Source: Cupriavidus sp. D384
Lineage (GTDB): Bacteria; Pseudomonadota; Gammaproteobacteria; Burkholderiales; Burkholderiaceae
Direction of reading: 5' to 3'
Assembly: GCF_001652915.1 (NCBI RefSeq)
Contig: NZ_BBQI01000024.1
Span: 144,030-208,029, forward strand
DNA: 64,000 bases
A program made the position numbers and the translations under genes. Within the stretch, counting starts at the first letter, position 1, and every line of letters starts with the position of its first letter. The notes beneath the pieces are model-generated. The model did no database searches and was not told the origin of the DNA. It worked only from the letters and a program-made list of their open reading frames with translations. This document shows positions 8,213 to 17,455 of this stretch, piece after piece.

Positions 8213-8953
8213 ATGCAAATCGACCTGAATGCCGACCTTGGCGAAGGCTGCGGCAATGACGAAGCCCTGATCCAGCTGATCAGTTCCGCCAACGTGGCCT
8301 GCGGCTGGCACGCGGGCGATGCGGCGACGATGCTGCAGACCGTGAAGTGGGCGCTGGACAACAACGTGGCCATCGGCGCGCATCCGAGCTTTCCGGATCG
8401 CGAGAACTTCGGCCGTACCGAAATGCAGCGCGACCCCGAAGCGGTCTACGCCGACGTGCTGTACCAGATTGGCGCGCTCGACGCCATGGTGCGCGCGCAG
8501 GGCGGCCAGCTGGCCCACGTGAAGCCGCACGGCGCGCTGTACAACATGGCCGTGCGCGATGCAAAGCTGTGCGACGCGATTATCCGCGCCGTGCGCGACT
8601 ACGATTCCGATCTTGTCTTCTTCGGCCTGGCCAACAGCCAGATGATCACCATGGCGCGCGACGCGGGCCTGCGCGTGAAGGAAGAAGTGTTCGCCGACCG
8701 CGGTTACAACCCTGACGGCACGCTGGTCAAGCGCGGCACGCCCGGCGCGCTGCATGACGACGAAGACGTGGCCCTGAACCAGACGCTGTCGATGATCCGC
8801 GACAAGCAGGTGCGCGCGATCGACGGCACCTGGGTACCGATTCGCGCCGAAACCGTGTGTCTGCACGGCGATGGCGCCCACGCGCTTGCCTTTGCGCGCC
8901 GCATCCGGGAACGGCTCGGCGCGGAAGGCATCGCCATCCGGGCCGGCAACTGA
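8213..8953 (+). CDS. pxpA: 5-oxoprolinase subunit PxpA (LamB/YcsF family)
   Basis: Third subunit of the ATP-dependent 5-oxoprolinase, 246 residues, LamB/YcsF family. The N-terminus [14 protein letters not shown] is the family hallmark, followed by '[12 protein letters not shown]', '[15 protein letters not shown]', '[10 protein letters not shown]' and '[16 protein letters not shown]'. A CGGAGAAC ribosome-binding site lies upstream of the ATG. It follows pxpC by 36 bp and precedes the DUF969 gene by 53 bp, so it sits in the middle of an apparent operon. Confidence 0.95.
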   Translation: MQIDLNADLGEGCGNDEALIQLISSANVACGWHAGDAATMLQTVKWALDNNVAIGAHPSFPDRENFGRTEMQRDPEAVYADVLYQIGALDAMVRAQGGQLAHVKPHGALYNMAVRDAKLCDAIIRAVRDYDSDLVFFGLANSQMITMARDAGLRVKEEVFADRGYNPDGTLVKRGTPGALHDDEDVALNQTLSMIRDKQVRAIDGTWVPIRAETVCLHGDGAHALAFARRIRERLGAEGIAIRAGN

Positions 8954-9006
8954 CGGGTCCCCCCGGCAGGCGCAGGCTTTGCTCCACTTGTAATCAGGTG
9001 TTTCCC

Positions 9007-9747
9007 ATGGAATCGGCTGTCAATCTTTGGCCCCTGCTCGGGGTCGGCGTCATCATCCTCGGCTTCGTCCTGCGGTTCAATCCCATGATGGTGGTGGCGG
9101 CAGCCGCCATTGTCACGGGGCTGGCCGCGTCGATGCCGGTCGTGCAAATCTTTACTGCCATCGGCACGGCCTTCGTCAAGGCACGCAATCTGCCGCTGAT
9201 CATCCTGCTGCCGCTGGCGGTGATCGGCCTGCTGGAACGCCACGGGCTGCGCGAGCATGCGCAGGCGTGGATTTCGCGGATCGCTTCGGCCACGGTCGGC
9301 CGTCTGCTGATCGTCTACCTGGCCGTGCGCGAGCTGACCGCCGCCGTGGGCCTGACCAGCCTGGGCGGCCATCCGCAGATGGTGCGTCCGCTGCTGGCCC
9401 CGATGGCCGAAGGCGCGGCGGAAACGCGCTTCGGCCACCTGCCCGAGCCGGTGCGCCAGCGCGTGCTGGCATTCTGCGCGGCCACCGACAACGTGGGCCT
9501 GTTCTTCGGCGAAGACATCTTCGTGGCATTCGGTGCCATTGCGCTGATGCACACGTTCCTGCTGTCGTCGAATATCGATGTCGAGCCGCTGCACATTGCC
9601 GTGTGGGGTATTCCCACCGCGATCTGCGCCTTCCTGATCCACGCCGTGCGCCTGAGGCGCCTGGATGGCTGGCTGGCCCGCGAACTCGGCGGCAAGCAAC
9701 CGGCCGGCACGCCGGCCACCGCCGCTGCCGCAGCCAAAGGGGAGTAA
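9007..9747 (+). CDS. DUF969 family membrane protein, probable 5-oxoproline transporter part
   Basis: A 246-residue integral membrane protein of the DUF969 family. Hydrophobic helices are visible at about 5-45 (two adjacent), 60-80, 98-120, 160-185 and 195-215. A conserved 'RELTAAVGLTSLGGHPQMVRPLLAPMAEGAAE' loop at about 115-150 and 'ATDNVGLFFGEDIFVAFGA' follow. The frame is open from 8857, but ATG 9007 begins the membrane protein. It is always paired with DUF979, as here (3 bp gap). From recall, mutant-fitness surveys have linked DUF969/DUF979 pairs to 5-oxoproline uptake; together with the flanking pxp genes and pcp, a two-part transporter is a good inference. Confidence 0.8.
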   Translation: MESAVNLWPLLGVGVIILGFVLRFNPMMVVAAAAIVTGLAASMPVVQIFTAIGTAFVKARNLPLIILLPLAVIGLLERHGLREHAQAWISRIASATVGRLLIVYLAVRELTAAVGLTSLGGHPQMVRPLLAPMAEGAAETRFGHLPEPVRQRVLAFCAATDNVGLFFGEDIFVAFGAIALMHTFLLSSNIDVEPLHIAVWGIPTAICAFLIHAVRLRRLDGWLARELGGKQPAGTPATAAAAAKGE

Positions 9748-9750
9748 GCG

Positions 9751-10701
9751 ATGATTATCTCGATCGAATATCTCTACTGGCTGGCCGGCTTTGTCCTGCT
9801 GATCACCGCGCTGATGACGTTCACGGACAAGACGCATCCGCGCCGGCTGACCACGGGCCTGTTCTGGCTGCTCTACGCCATCATCTTCCTGATCGGCGAC
9901 AAGATCCCGCCGGCCATCGTCGGCGTGGGTGCCGTGGTAATGGCGCTGATCGCCGGGTTTGGCGGCGTGGGCCATGGCAAGCACGGCACGTTGTCCGAAG
10001 AGAAGCGCCGCGCCAGCGCCAGGCGCCTGGGTAACAAGCTGTTCATCCCTGCGCTGCTGATTCCGCTGATCACGGTGCTGGGAACGGTGCTGTTCAAGGA
10101 CGTCAAGATTGCCGGGCTGCCGCTGCTGGATCCGAAGAACGTCACGTTCGTGTCGCTGGGTGTGGGCTGCCTGGTGTCGCTGTTCGTGGTCTGCTGGCTG
10201 ACGCGCGACACGCCCGCGCAGAGCATGCGCGAATCGCGCCGCCTGATCGAGGCGCTGGGCTGGGCGCTGGTGCTGCCGCAGATGCTGGCGATGCTGGGCC
10301 TGGTGTTTGCCGATGCCGGCGTGGGCAAGGCCGTGGCGCACCTGACCACGTCGTATATCAACATGGACTTCAAGTTCGTGGCGGTGACGGTCTACTGCGT
10401 GGGCATGGCGCTGTTCACAGTCATCATGGGTAACGGCTTTGCCGCGTTCCCGGTGATGACGGGTGGCGTCGGCGTGCCGATCCTGGTGGGCGTATTCCAC
10501 GGGAACCCGGCCGTGATGGCGGCCATCGGCATGTTCTCGGGCTACTGCGGCACGCTGATGACGCCGATGGCGGCCAACTTCAATATCGTGCCGGCCGCGC
10601 TGCTGGAACTGGAAGACAAGAACGCCGTGATCCGCGCGCAGTTGCCCACCGCGTTCGGCATCCTGATCGCCAACATCTTCCTGCTTTACTTCCTGATGTA
10701 A
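9751..10701 (+). CDS. DUF979 family membrane protein, probable 5-oxoproline transporter part
   Basis: A 316-residue polytopic membrane protein of the DUF979 family. About eight to ten hydrophobic segments are visible, including the N-terminal [18 protein letters not shown] helix and a glycine-rich '[22 protein letters not shown]' segment near 225-250. The polar, conserved '[15 protein letters not shown]' stretch near 268-282 looks like a substrate path. GGAGTAAG precedes the ATG. It is adjacent to DUF969 and 10 bp before pcp. Role inferred as the partner of the DUF969 protein in 5-oxoproline or pyroglutamyl compound import. Confidence 0.8.
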   Translation: MIISIEYLYWLAGFVLLITALMTFTDKTHPRRLTTGLFWLLYAIIFLIGDKIPPAIVGVGAVVMALIAGFGGVGHGKHGTLSEEKRRASARRLGNKLFIPALLIPLITVLGTVLFKDVKIAGLPLLDPKNVTFVSLGVGCLVSLFVVCWLTRDTPAQSMRESRRLIEALGWALVLPQMLAMLGLVFADAGVGKAVAHLTTSYINMDFKFVAVTVYCVGMALFTVIMGNGFAAFPVMTGGVGVPILVGVFHGNPAVMAAIGMFSGYCGTLMTPMAANFNIVPAALLELEDKNAVIRAQLPTAFGILIANIFLLYFLM

Positions 10702-10711
10702 GGAAACTGCC

Positions 10712-11371
10712 ATGTCCGTCCGTACCGTCCTGCTGACCGGCTTCGAGCCGTTTGAACAAGAGCCGATCAATCCCTCGTGGGAGGCGGTGCGGGCGCTCGA
10801 TGGCGAGCGCGTGGGCGATGCGGTGATCGTCGCGCGCCAGTTGCCGTGCGTATTCGGCAATGCCATCGATGCGATGGCGGCACTCGTAGAAACACTAAAA
10901 CCGGATGTGGTGATTGCCGTGGGCCAGGCCGGCGGCCGCACCGAGATGTCGATCGAGCGCGTGGCGATCAATGTGGACGATGCCCGCATTGCCGACAACG
11001 CCGGGGCCCAGCCCATCGACAACACCATCGCGCCGGATGGCCCCGCCGCGTACTTCTCGACGCTGCCGATCAAGGCCATCGTGCGCGACATGCGCGCCGC
11101 CGGCGTGCCGGCGATGGTGTCGCAGACTGCTGGCACCTTTGTCTGCAACCACGTGTTCTACGGGCTGATGCACGCGCTGGCGCAACGCCAGACCACGGCG
11201 GCCACGCGCGGCGGCTTCATCCACATTCCCTATCTGCCCGAGCAGGCCGCACGGCATCCCGGCGCGCCAAGCCTGGCGCTCGACACGCTGATCGCCGGCC
11301 TGCGCGTGGCCGTTGCCACGTCGCTGGCGACCGATACCGATATCCGCGAGCAGGGCGGCCAGCTGCACTGA
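10712..11371 (+). CDS. pcp: Pyrrolidone-carboxylate (pyroglutamyl) peptidase I
   Basis: Cysteine peptidase (family C15) that removes N-terminal pyroglutamate from peptides and so releases 5-oxoproline, the substrate of PxpABC. The 219-residue protein carries the complete catalytic triad: Glu78 in [17 protein letters not shown], Cys145 in [11 protein letters not shown] and His171 in [11 protein letters not shown]. It also has the N-terminal 'LLTGFEPF' motif. Length is normal for the family. Last gene of the pxpBCA-DUF969-DUF979-pcp run, 10 bp after the DUF979 stop, so the cluster covers release, transport and hydrolysis of pyroglutamate. Confidence 0.95.
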   Translation: MSVRTVLLTGFEPFEQEPINPSWEAVRALDGERVGDAVIVARQLPCVFGNAIDAMAALVETLKPDVVIAVGQAGGRTEMSIERVAINVDDARIADNAGAQPIDNTIAPDGPAAYFSTLPIKAIVRDMRAAGVPAMVSQTAGTFVCNHVFYGLMHALAQRQTTAATRGGFIHIPYLPEQAARHPGAPSLALDTLIAGLRVAVATSLATDTDIREQGGQLH

Positions 11372-11408
11372 TTGCTGCCGGCGGGCAGTCGATGACTGGC
11401 CGTCGGTC

Positions 11409-12692
11409 CTATTTCGATTCCTGCCGGGTTTGCGTCGCCGCAGCCACAGCCCGCGCCGTGGCACGCCGCTGGGCGCGTCTCTGCAGGCGCCGCCGCAGCG
11501 TGATCTGCTCGAGGCGCCAGACCACATAGAAGAAGGCCAGGAACGGCCATAGCCAGCCCAGCCATTGCGCCAGGCTGTTGAAGTGGACGAAGCGGCCCAT
11601 GCGCCAGCCTTGCTCCGAAATCCACGCGTAGGGGTTTGGCGGCAGGATATTGGTCAGCACCACGAGCCCGATCAGCGATACCACCGCCAGCACCGCGCGC
11701 AGCCAGCGCGGCAGGCGCAGCAGCAGGACCAGCACCAGCGAACTGGTCAGCAGGGCGAAGCGCCCGCCCTCGGACAGCCAGTTGAACGCGTTGTCGTCGG
11801 GGAACTGCAGCTCCGCGACGCTGGCCTTGATGATCAGCGCGGCGGTCAGCAGCCCGGCCAGGATGCGCAGCATCGGCGCGGTGCGCCGCATGGCGAGCGA
11901 CGCAAACAGCCCGGTGCCGATCCAGCTCGATGCCGTCACCATGGTTTCCAGCAGCAACTGGTTCTGCAGGTCGTCGGGCCGCAGGTTGATGCTGTCCTGC
12001 CACGCAATCAGCGCCGGGAAATAGGCCTGCACCCACACCATCGGCCATGAGTCGGGATCGGTCAGCCATTCGCGCACGATGCCGCCCATGCCGAACAGGT
12101 GCTCCTGCGGAAACACCTGGGCGAACGGCCACAGTACGATCAGCACGATCGCAAAGCTGGCATGGGGTTCGAACCATGCCATGCGCACGCGGGTCAGGTT
12201 GCCGCGGTCGATCAGCGCGCTTGTGAACGGTGCCACCACGGCGGCGCCCAGCAGTGCGCCCAGCGCGTTGGTGATCAGGTCGATGTTCGACGATATCCGG
12301 GTAGGCAGCCACGTCTGCAGCGCTTCCATGACCGAAGACAGCAGCGCGCCGGCCACCAGCGCGATCAGCGTGGCGCGTGCGCCCGATACGCGCGGATGCA
12401 GCGACAGCACCACGAGCGCGCCAAAGGGGCAGTAGCCCAGTACATTGGTGAGCAGGTCGAATTCGGTGATGTAGCGCGGCTTGGGGGCGGTCAGGAATGC
12501 GAACGGCGAGATGCCGTTGCTTATCCAGCCCGAGAACGGATACAGGCTGGCGTAGACCACCAGAAGCGTGAAGCAGATCAGCCCCACACGCGCCAGCGGC
12601 GAATGTCGGGGCATCCAGCCCTCCAGCTCCGGTTGCGGCGGAGCCTGCGGGGGCGTCGGGGGCGAAGGGGGCAGGGGCGTATCCGGTGCCAT
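11409..12692 (-). CDS. VanZ-like membrane protein
   Basis: A 427-residue membrane protein with an N-terminal Pro-rich cytoplasmic tail (about 25 residues) and an N-terminal VanZ-like domain. That domain has a first helix near 37-57, then the 'EFDLLTNVLGYCPFGALVVLSL' helix, and 'ATLIALVAGALLSSVMEALQTWLPTRISSNIDLITNALGA' near 107-150, the VanZ signature. Several further hydrophobic helices fill the C-terminal half and end in a basic tail. The biochemical role of VanZ-like proteins outside teicoplanin resistance is not known, and this chromosomal form should not be read as a resistance gene. It starts 50 bp after the MCE-operon lipoprotein on the same strand and may be co-transcribed. It is convergent with pcp. 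Confidence 0.8.
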   Translation of the reverse strand: MAPDTPLPPSPPTPPQAPPQPELEGWMPRHSPLARVGLICFTLLVVYASLYPFSGWISNGISPFAFLTAPKPRYITEFDLLTNVLGYCPFGALVVLSLHPRVSGARATLIALVAGALLSSVMEALQTWLPTRISSNIDLITNALGALLGAAVVAPFTSALIDRGNLTRVRMAWFEPHASFAIVLIVLWPFAQVFPQEHLFGMGGIVREWLTDPDSWPMVWVQAYFPALIAWQDSINLRPDDLQNQLLLETMVTASSWIGTGLFASLAMRRTAPMLRILAGLLTAALIIKASVAELQFPDDNAFNWLSEGGRFALLTSSLVLVLLLRLPRWLRAVLAVVSLIGLVVLTNILPPNPYAWISEQGWRMGRFVHFNSLAQWLGWLWPFLAFFYVVWRLEQITLRRRLQRRAQRRATARAVAAATQTRQESK

Positions 12693-12742
12693 TGACTGCG
12701 TAGAACCTTACGGCCTGATTCGCACTATAGGCGCTTCGGGCC

Positions 12743-13450
12743 TCATTGGCGCGGTGGGGTGGGCTTGGGTGTCTCTTCGGGCGGCAGCGGCACCGCGTTG
12801 CGCCCCGGCGGGTTCACGCGCGGCAACTGCGCTGGGCCGGCAGCGGCGGCGGCCTCCAGCGGCAGCGTGGCGGTCCAGTCGAGGATCGCGGCGATGACCG
12901 CGTCGCTGCTGGCCGACAGCGCCTTCACGCCGCCCGCACCGTCGGCGCTGGGCGCCGGCAGCTCGGCCACAAAGGTCTTTTGTCCGATCAGTCCCTTGTG
13001 GAAGACCGTGGCCCGCGCGCGCACCACGCCGCGGCTGCTGGTGGCCGAGTCGAAGACCTGCTCGAAACCGAGCAGGTCCACCTTGATCGCCGGTACGGTG
13101 GTATCGCCGTACCAGGTCAGTTCGCCGCGCGTGGACACGGCGTCGCGCAGTCGGTCGTCGAAGAGCCGCGTCGGGGCGTCTACCCAGCGCTGCGTGGCGT
13201 ATGCCTGCAGCCGTTGGGCCTGGGTGTACTGCAGCCGGTAGTAGATGCCCCGGCCGTCCATCCATGTCGGGCCATCGGTCTCGGCCACGCGCAGCTTGGG
13301 CAGGCGGGCGGGCGGCTGCGACGGCGCGGCGGCCAGGGGACCCAGGTCGTAGGTGGTGCTGGGCTTGGCGGGCGACAGCACGCTGCAGCCGGACAGGGCC
13401 GTCAGCGCCGTCAGCATGACCAGCGAGGCAAGGGCGGAAGCGGTTCTCAT
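12743..13450 (-). CDS. ABC-type transport auxiliary lipoprotein (PqiC/MlaD-operon type)
   Basis: A 235-residue outer-membrane or periplasmic lipoprotein of the ABC_trans_aux (PqiC-like) family, found at the end of MCE transport operons. A lipoprotein signal peptide is clear: MRTASALASLVMLTALTALSGC, with lipobox LSGC and Cys22 as the lipid-modified residue. The mature part has the family's 'YDLGPL', a central 'YRLQYTQAQRLQAYATQRWVD.P..LF...LR' and a C-terminal helical segment. The frame is open from 13480, but starting at ATG 13450 gives a proper signal sequence. It lies 44 bp after the MCE gene. Probably works as the outer-membrane-side partner of the MCE protein. Confidence 0.87.
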   Translation of the reverse strand: MRTASALASLVMLTALTALSGCSVLSPAKPSTTYDLGPLAAAPSQPPARLPKLRVAETDGPTWMDGRGIYYRLQYTQAQRLQAYATQRWVDAPTRLFDDRLRDAVSTRGELTWYGDTTVPAIKVDLLGFEQVFDSATSSRGVVRARATVFHKGLIGQKTFVAELPAPSADGAGGVKALSASSDAVIAAILDWTATLPLEAAAAAGPAQLPRVNPPGRNAVPLPPEETPKPTPPRQ

Positions 13451-13494
13451 GGTGGATTCCCGACGGTGGATCTGACGCATGGCGCGGCGATGGT

Positions 13495-14436
13495 TCAGGG
13501 CGCGTGGAAGCCCGGCTCGCCGGGTCCGGGCGCCGCGGACGAGCCGCCGAACAGCACGCTGCTGGGCTGGTCGTTGAACTGGCCGGCTGCGCGGTCGATG
13601 CTGCGCGTGGCCTGGCGGGCATCGCGCGCCAGCCCGTTGATCTGCGGCAGCGTTTCCTGCGTGAAGATGCCGGCCGCCTGCTGCACCGAATCGGCGGCGC
13701 CCTGCATGTTCTCGCCCACGCGGTTCACGGTGCTCATCACCGTGCCGTGCGGGTTGGCCAGGTCATCGGCCAGCCGGCGCGTGGAGGCCAGCGTGGCGTT
13801 CAGGTTGTCCACGGCCTGCGGCAGGCGGGCGGCTGCAGGCTGCAGCGACGCGGCCAGCTTCGAATAGTCGTCGGCGGTCTTGTGTACCGATTTGATGGCG
13901 GCCATCAGCTCATCCCGATTGGTGGTCTGGAACATCTCGTTGAGCGATGACATCAGCGTCTCGGTCTGGGTCAGCAGCGAGTCGCCGCGCTTTTCCAGTT
14001 CCTCGAAGAAGCCGGGACGCATCACGATGCGCGCGGGCTCGCGTGCCGACGTGTGCAGCGGCGGCGAGCTGGTGCTGGCGCCGTCCTCGCGCGCGGTGTC
14101 GTCCAGCTGCACATAGGCGATGCCGGTCACGCCCTGGAAGCCCAGCGTGGCATAGGTGGTGCGCGTGATCGGCGTGTCCTGGTTGACGCTGATGCGCACG
14201 ATGATCTGGCCCGGCACCTGCGGATCGAACTTGATCGACAACACCTTGCCGACATCGAGGCCGCGATACTTCACGTCGGCCTGGGGACCCAGCCCGTTGA
14301 CCGTCGACCGGGTGATCAGGTCGTACGGTACGCGCACGGCGTGGTCGCTGCTGAACCAGAACAGCGAGAACAGCACCAGGATCGCCAGTCCGATGGTGAA
14401 CACGCCTGCCAGGAAGGCGTTTGACTTGTTTTCCAT
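13495..14436 (-). CDS. MCE/MlaD family lipid-transport protein
   Basis: A 313-residue MCE-domain protein, the periplasmic substrate-binding ring component of an Mla-type phospholipid or sterol ABC transporter. One N-terminal membrane anchor (about 8-28, FLAGVFTIGLAILVLFSLFW) is followed by a single MCE domain at about 40-115 (VNGLGPQADVKYRGLDVGKV). A long helical region of about 180 residues then runs to the C-terminus. That is longer than canonical MlaD (about 180 residues in total) and more like the Mce/PqiB-like forms with helical needles. The start codon overlaps the stop of the ATPase gene by 1 bp (TGATG in gene orientation), which indicates coupling. Confidence 0.9.
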   Translation of the reverse strand: MENKSNAFLAGVFTIGLAILVLFSLFWFSSDHAVRVPYDLITRSTVNGLGPQADVKYRGLDVGKVLSIKFDPQVPGQIIVRISVNQDTPITRTTYATLGFQGVTGIAYVQLDDTAREDGASTSSPPLHTSAREPARIVMRPGFFEELEKRGDSLLTQTETLMSSLNEMFQTTNRDELMAAIKSVHKTADDYSKLAASLQPAAARLPQAVDNLNATLASTRRLADDLANPHGTVMSTVNRVGENMQGAADSVQQAAGIFTQETLPQINGLARDARQATRSIDRAAGQFNDQPSSVLFGGSSAAPGPGEPGFHAP

Positions 14437-15296
14437 CAGGTGTCTCCAGTATTTCCAGTTGGCGCGGCCGCGCTGCCCGGGCCCTTGAGGGCGGGCAGCG
14501 CCTGCAGCGCGCGCTGGGCGCGGTCGCCCAGAAAGTATTCGCGAATGAACGGATGATCGACCTTGATCACCTCGGCAATGGGCGCGGCGGCCAGCACCCT
14601 GCGGTCGGCCAGCACGGCCACGCGGTCGGACAGCGCCACGAGCGTGTCCAGGTCGTGCGTGATCATGACCACCGTCAGGCCCAGCTCGCGGCGCAGTTCG
14701 CGGATCAGGGCCACGTAGTCGTCGGACGCCATCGGATCCAGGCCGGCAGTAGGTTCGTCCAGAAAAACCAGCTCGGGTTCCAGCGCCAGTGCGCGCGCCA
14801 GCGCCACACGCTTGATCATGCCGCCCGACAGGTCCGATGGCATCTTGTCGGCGTCCTTGGCCGACAGGCCCACCAGCTGCAGCTTCAGCAGCGACGCCTG
14901 GCAGATCAGGTTGTCGGGCAGCGCGCGCATTTCGCGCAGCGGCAGCGCGATATTGTCGATGACCGACAGCGCCGAAAACAGCGCGCCGCGCTGGAATTGC
15001 AGGCCCCAGCGGTTGCGCAGCGTCTGCAGCTGCGCGGCGTTCAGGCCGGCGGGGTTCTCGCCGAAGACCTTGATCGTGCCCGAGGTCGGCCGCTCCAGGC
15101 CCACGATCTGGCGCAGCAGCACGGTCTTGCCCGTGCCCGAGCCGCCCACGATCGACAGCACCTCGCCGCGATAGACGTCGAGGTTCAGGTTGTCGTGCAC
15201 GACATTGTCGCCATAGCGCTTGACGAGGTTGTGCACCTCGATGATTTTCTCGCGCGGGGTGTCGGGGCCGACTTCCGGCGTGGCGATGGTATTCAT
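14436..15296 (-). CDS. ABC transporter ATP-binding protein, MlaF-like
   Basis: A 286-residue ATPase of an MCE-type ABC transporter. Walker A GGSGTGKT is at 51-58, the signature motif LSGGM at 156-160, Walker B VFLDEP at 177-182, and the switch histidine in THDLDT follows. The 'GLQFQRGALFSALSV.DNIALPLRE' block after the Q-loop is typical of MlaF/Ttg2A. The minus-strand frame stays open far upstream to 16259, but that part is antisense to nothing sensible and overlaps the permease in another frame. ATG 15296 is the true start and overlaps the permease stop by 4 bp. The C-terminus carries an extension of about 20 residues rich in Ala and Pro. Confidence 0.93.
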   Translation of the reverse strand: MNTIATPEVGPDTPREKIIEVHNLVKRYGDNVVHDNLNLDVYRGEVLSIVGGSGTGKTVLLRQIVGLERPTSGTIKVFGENPAGLNAAQLQTLRNRWGLQFQRGALFSALSVIDNIALPLREMRALPDNLICQASLLKLQLVGLSAKDADKMPSDLSGGMIKRVALARALALEPELVFLDEPTAGLDPMASDDYVALIRELRRELGLTVVMITHDLDTLVALSDRVAVLADRRVLAAAPIAEVIKVDHPFIREYFLGDRAQRALQALPALKGPGSAAAPTGNTGDT

Positions 15297-16423
15297 AGGC
15301 CCACGTTCTTGAACAGGATGGCGAAGACCGCGTCGGCCAGGATGACCACGGTGATCGACGTCACCACCGATGCCGTGGTGCCCTGGCCCAGGCTCTGCGT
15401 GTTGGGCTTGATGCGCAGCCCGAAGTGGCAGGCGGTCAGCGCGATCAGCATGCCGAACGCCACGCCCTTGCCCAGGCCCAGCCACAGGTTGGCCACCGGC
15501 ACCGCGTCGGGCAACTGGCGCAGGAAGAACGCGTAGCTGATGTCGAGCTGGTAGCGCGCGGCCACCATGCCGCCGGCCAGCGCCATCACGTCGGTCCACG
15601 CCACCAGCAGCGGCATCGAGATGGCCAGCGCGATCACGCGCGGCATGATCAGCCGGAAGCCGTGCGAGATGCCCATCACGCTCATCGCGTCGAGTTCCTC
15701 GGTCACGCGCATCACGCCGATCTGGGCGGTGATGGCCGAACCGGAGCGGCCGGCAATCAGGATGGCGGCCAGCACGGGCCCCAGCTCGCGGATCACGGCC
15801 ATGCCCAGGATGTTGACGATAAAGGTGCTGGCGCCGAATGTGCGCAGCTGGTTGGCCGACAGGTAGGACAGCACGATGCCGATCAGGAATCCGACCAGCG
15901 CCGTGATCCCCAGTGCCTTGTAGCCCACGTTGTAGACGTTGGCGGAGATCTCGCGCCACGGGCCGCGATGCGGCGCGCGCGCAAAACGCAGCAGGTCGAA
16001 CGCAAGCTGGCCCAGCATGGTGATGCCGACGCCCAGCTGGGCGAAGAACGACAGCAGCCTGGCGCCCAGCAGGGTCACCGGATTGAAACGGTCGACCATG
16101 GTCTTGCGCCAGCCGTCGGTGCGCAGGTTCTGGATACGCTCGAACACCCGGCGCTGGCCGTCGTTCAGGTCCACGCGCTCGGGCATGCGGCCGTTCCAGG
16201 CCTGCCAGATCAGCTGCGCGCCGATGTGGTCGAGCCGGGTCACGCCGGCCAGCGACCATTCGGCGTGCTGGGGCGCCTCGGTCAGTTCGTGCAGCTGGGC
16301 GCGCAGGCCGCGTGCCTCGTGGCAGCCGGCAAGCGCAAGAGCAGTCCAGTCCCCTTGCAGTTGTATGCTGCAGGCTCCGTCCTGGCGAGAGATATCAATG
16401 GCGGGCGTCGGCTGGCGATCCAA
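15293..16423 (-). CDS. MlaE-like permease with fused N-terminal STAS domain
   Basis: A 376-residue permease of the MlaE/YrbE family, the inner-membrane core of the MCE transporter. Residues 1-95 resemble a STAS (MlaB-like) domain: an N-terminal beta strand 'CSIQLQGDWTALAL' and a 'VTRLDHIGAQLIWQAW' helix. The remainder is the permease, with 'YKALGITALVGFLIGIVLSYL', the conserved 'VIRELGPVLAAILIAGRSGSAITAQIG.MRVTEELDAM' coupling region, and several transmembrane helices. In E. coli MlaB and MlaE are separate proteins; here they are fused. The start is uncertain: TTG 16423 gives the full STAS domain but has no clear ribosome-binding site. First gene of a four-gene operon. Confidence 0.9.
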   Translation of the reverse strand: MDRQPTPAIDISRQDGACSIQLQGDWTALALAGCHEARGLRAQLHELTEAPQHAEWSLAGVTRLDHIGAQLIWQAWNGRMPERVDLNDGQRRVFERIQNLRTDGWRKTMVDRFNPVTLLGARLLSFFAQLGVGITMLGQLAFDLLRFARAPHRGPWREISANVYNVGYKALGITALVGFLIGIVLSYLSANQLRTFGASTFIVNILGMAVIRELGPVLAAILIAGRSGSAITAQIGVMRVTEELDAMSVMGISHGFRLIMPRVIALAISMPLLVAWTDVMALAGGMVAARYQLDISYAFFLRQLPDAVPVANLWLGLGKGVAFGMLIALTACHFGLRIKPNTQSLGQGTTASVVTSITVVILADAVFAILFKNVGL

Positions 16424-16509
16424 AAGCGATGATCATGTGATGGCTGAGTCTCGATTCTATGCTACCAACCGGGGTCACGCGACCGGACATCCGCTGACAC
16501 GGCCACGGC

Positions 16510-16515
16510 TACAAT
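16510..16515 (+). promoter_or_regulatory. birA -10 element
   Basis: TACAAT, 61 bp before the birA ATG, in the 153-bp divergent gap between the MCE permease operon and birA. No good -35 was found at standard spacing. A biotin-operator palindrome was looked for and not seen. Confidence 0.35.
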
Positions 16516-16576
16516 CTCGCCAGACTCCGCGCCATATGCCGCCCCGCCGGATTGATTCCTGATTCTTGCCGTCCCC

Positions 16577-17455
16577 ATGCCAGACATTTCCGATTCCTCT
16601 GCCGCCCACCGTGCTGTCGATGCTGCCGCCCTGCCGGCATGGCGGATCGACACCGACACCCTGCGCCAGGCGCTCGACGGCGGCCCCGCGCGGTCCTGGC
16701 AGGTCGAGGTCGTGGAGGAAACCGGCTCGACCAATGCAGACCTGACGCAGGCCAGCCGCACGGCACCGTGGGCCGATGACGCTGCCCGCGTGCGCGTGGC
16801 CTACCGCCAGACTGCCGGGCGTGGCCGGCAGGGGCGCCCCTGGCAAGGAGCCGGGCTGATGTTCTCGGTGACGATGCCGCTGGCGCTGGCGCCGGCGCGC
16901 CTTAGCGGCCTGAGCCTGGCAGTCGGGCTGGCCGTGGCCCAGGCGCTGGAAGACTGCGATGCCGCCTGCGGGACGCGCGTGGGCCTGAAGTGGCCCAATG
17001 ACCTGCAGATCGACGGCCGCAAGCTGGCCGGCATCCTGATCGAATCGGTACCGGCCGGGCCGCAGCGGCTGTGGGCGGTGATCGGCATCGGGCTGAACCT
17101 GATGCGCGATCCGGACATGGAAGCGGCGCTGGGCCGTGAACTGGCGGGCGTGGCCGAGGCCATGGCGTCGTTCGACGCGCAGCGCGACCCTACGCGCATC
17201 CTGGCGGCGGTGCTGAACCGGCTGGCGGCCATGCGGGCGACGTTCCTGGCGCAGGGCTTTGCGCCGCTGGCCCCGGCATGGTCGGCCCGCGATGCCTTCC
17301 GCAACGAACCGGTGCGGCTGCTGCATGACGGCCAGGTGCTGGCCGAAGGGCTGGCGCGGGGCGTGGATAGCGACGGCCACCTGCTGCTGGAAACGGCCGA
17401 AGGCCTGCAACGGATTGCCAGCGGCGAGGTGTCGCTGCGCGGAGCCAGCACATGA
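16577..17455 (+). CDS. birA: Biotin--[acetyl-CoA-carboxylase] ligase
   Basis: Biotin protein ligase, which makes biotinyl-5'-AMP and transfers biotin to carboxylase carrier domains. The 292-residue protein has the catalytic domain with GRGRQGRPW (about 81-89, the biotinyl-adenylate loop), KWPNDL (138-143) and [10 protein letters not shown]. It ends in the small SH3-like domain ([26 protein letters not shown]). The first 40 residues are too short for, and do not resemble, the winged-helix DNA-binding domain of E. coli BirA. This is therefore a class I ligase and not the bio-operon repressor. It overlaps coaX by 4 bp (ATGA). The biotin-dependent MCC and the bio genes in the same window are presumably served by this ligase. 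Confidence 0.94.
   Translation: MPDISDSSAAHRAVDAAALPAWRIDTDTLRQALDGGPARSWQVEVVEETGSTNADLTQASRTAPWADDAARVRVAYRQTAGRGRQGRPWQGAGLMFSVTMPLALAPARLSGLSLAVGLAVAQALEDCDAACGTRVGLKWPNDLQIDGRKLAGILIESVPAGPQRLWAVIGIGLNLMRDPDMEAALGRELAGVAEAMASFDAQRDPTRILAAVLNRLAAMRATFLAQGFAPLAPAWSARDAFRNEPVRLLHDGQVLAEGLARGVDSDGHLLLETAEGLQRIASGEVSLRGAST

Noticed and set aside
8704..11148. 814-codon minus-strand frame opposite the DUF969/DUF979/pcp genes
   Set aside because: Low-complexity His/Gln/Arg/Asp composition typical of antisense frames; the opposite genes are well supported.
11409..12692. VanZ-like gene as a glycopeptide-resistance determinant
   Set aside because: Only the domain is shared; there are no vanHAX/RS neighbours, and the host is Gram-negative.
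14436..16259. 607-codon minus-strand frame that would fuse an N-terminal extension to the MlaF-like ATPase
   Set aside because: The extension is an out-of-frame reading of the permease gene; the ATPase has its own ATG at 15296 overlapping the permease stop.
16577..16700. DNA-binding domain in BirA
   Set aside because: The stretch before the catalytic domain is about 40 residues without helix-turn-helix pattern.
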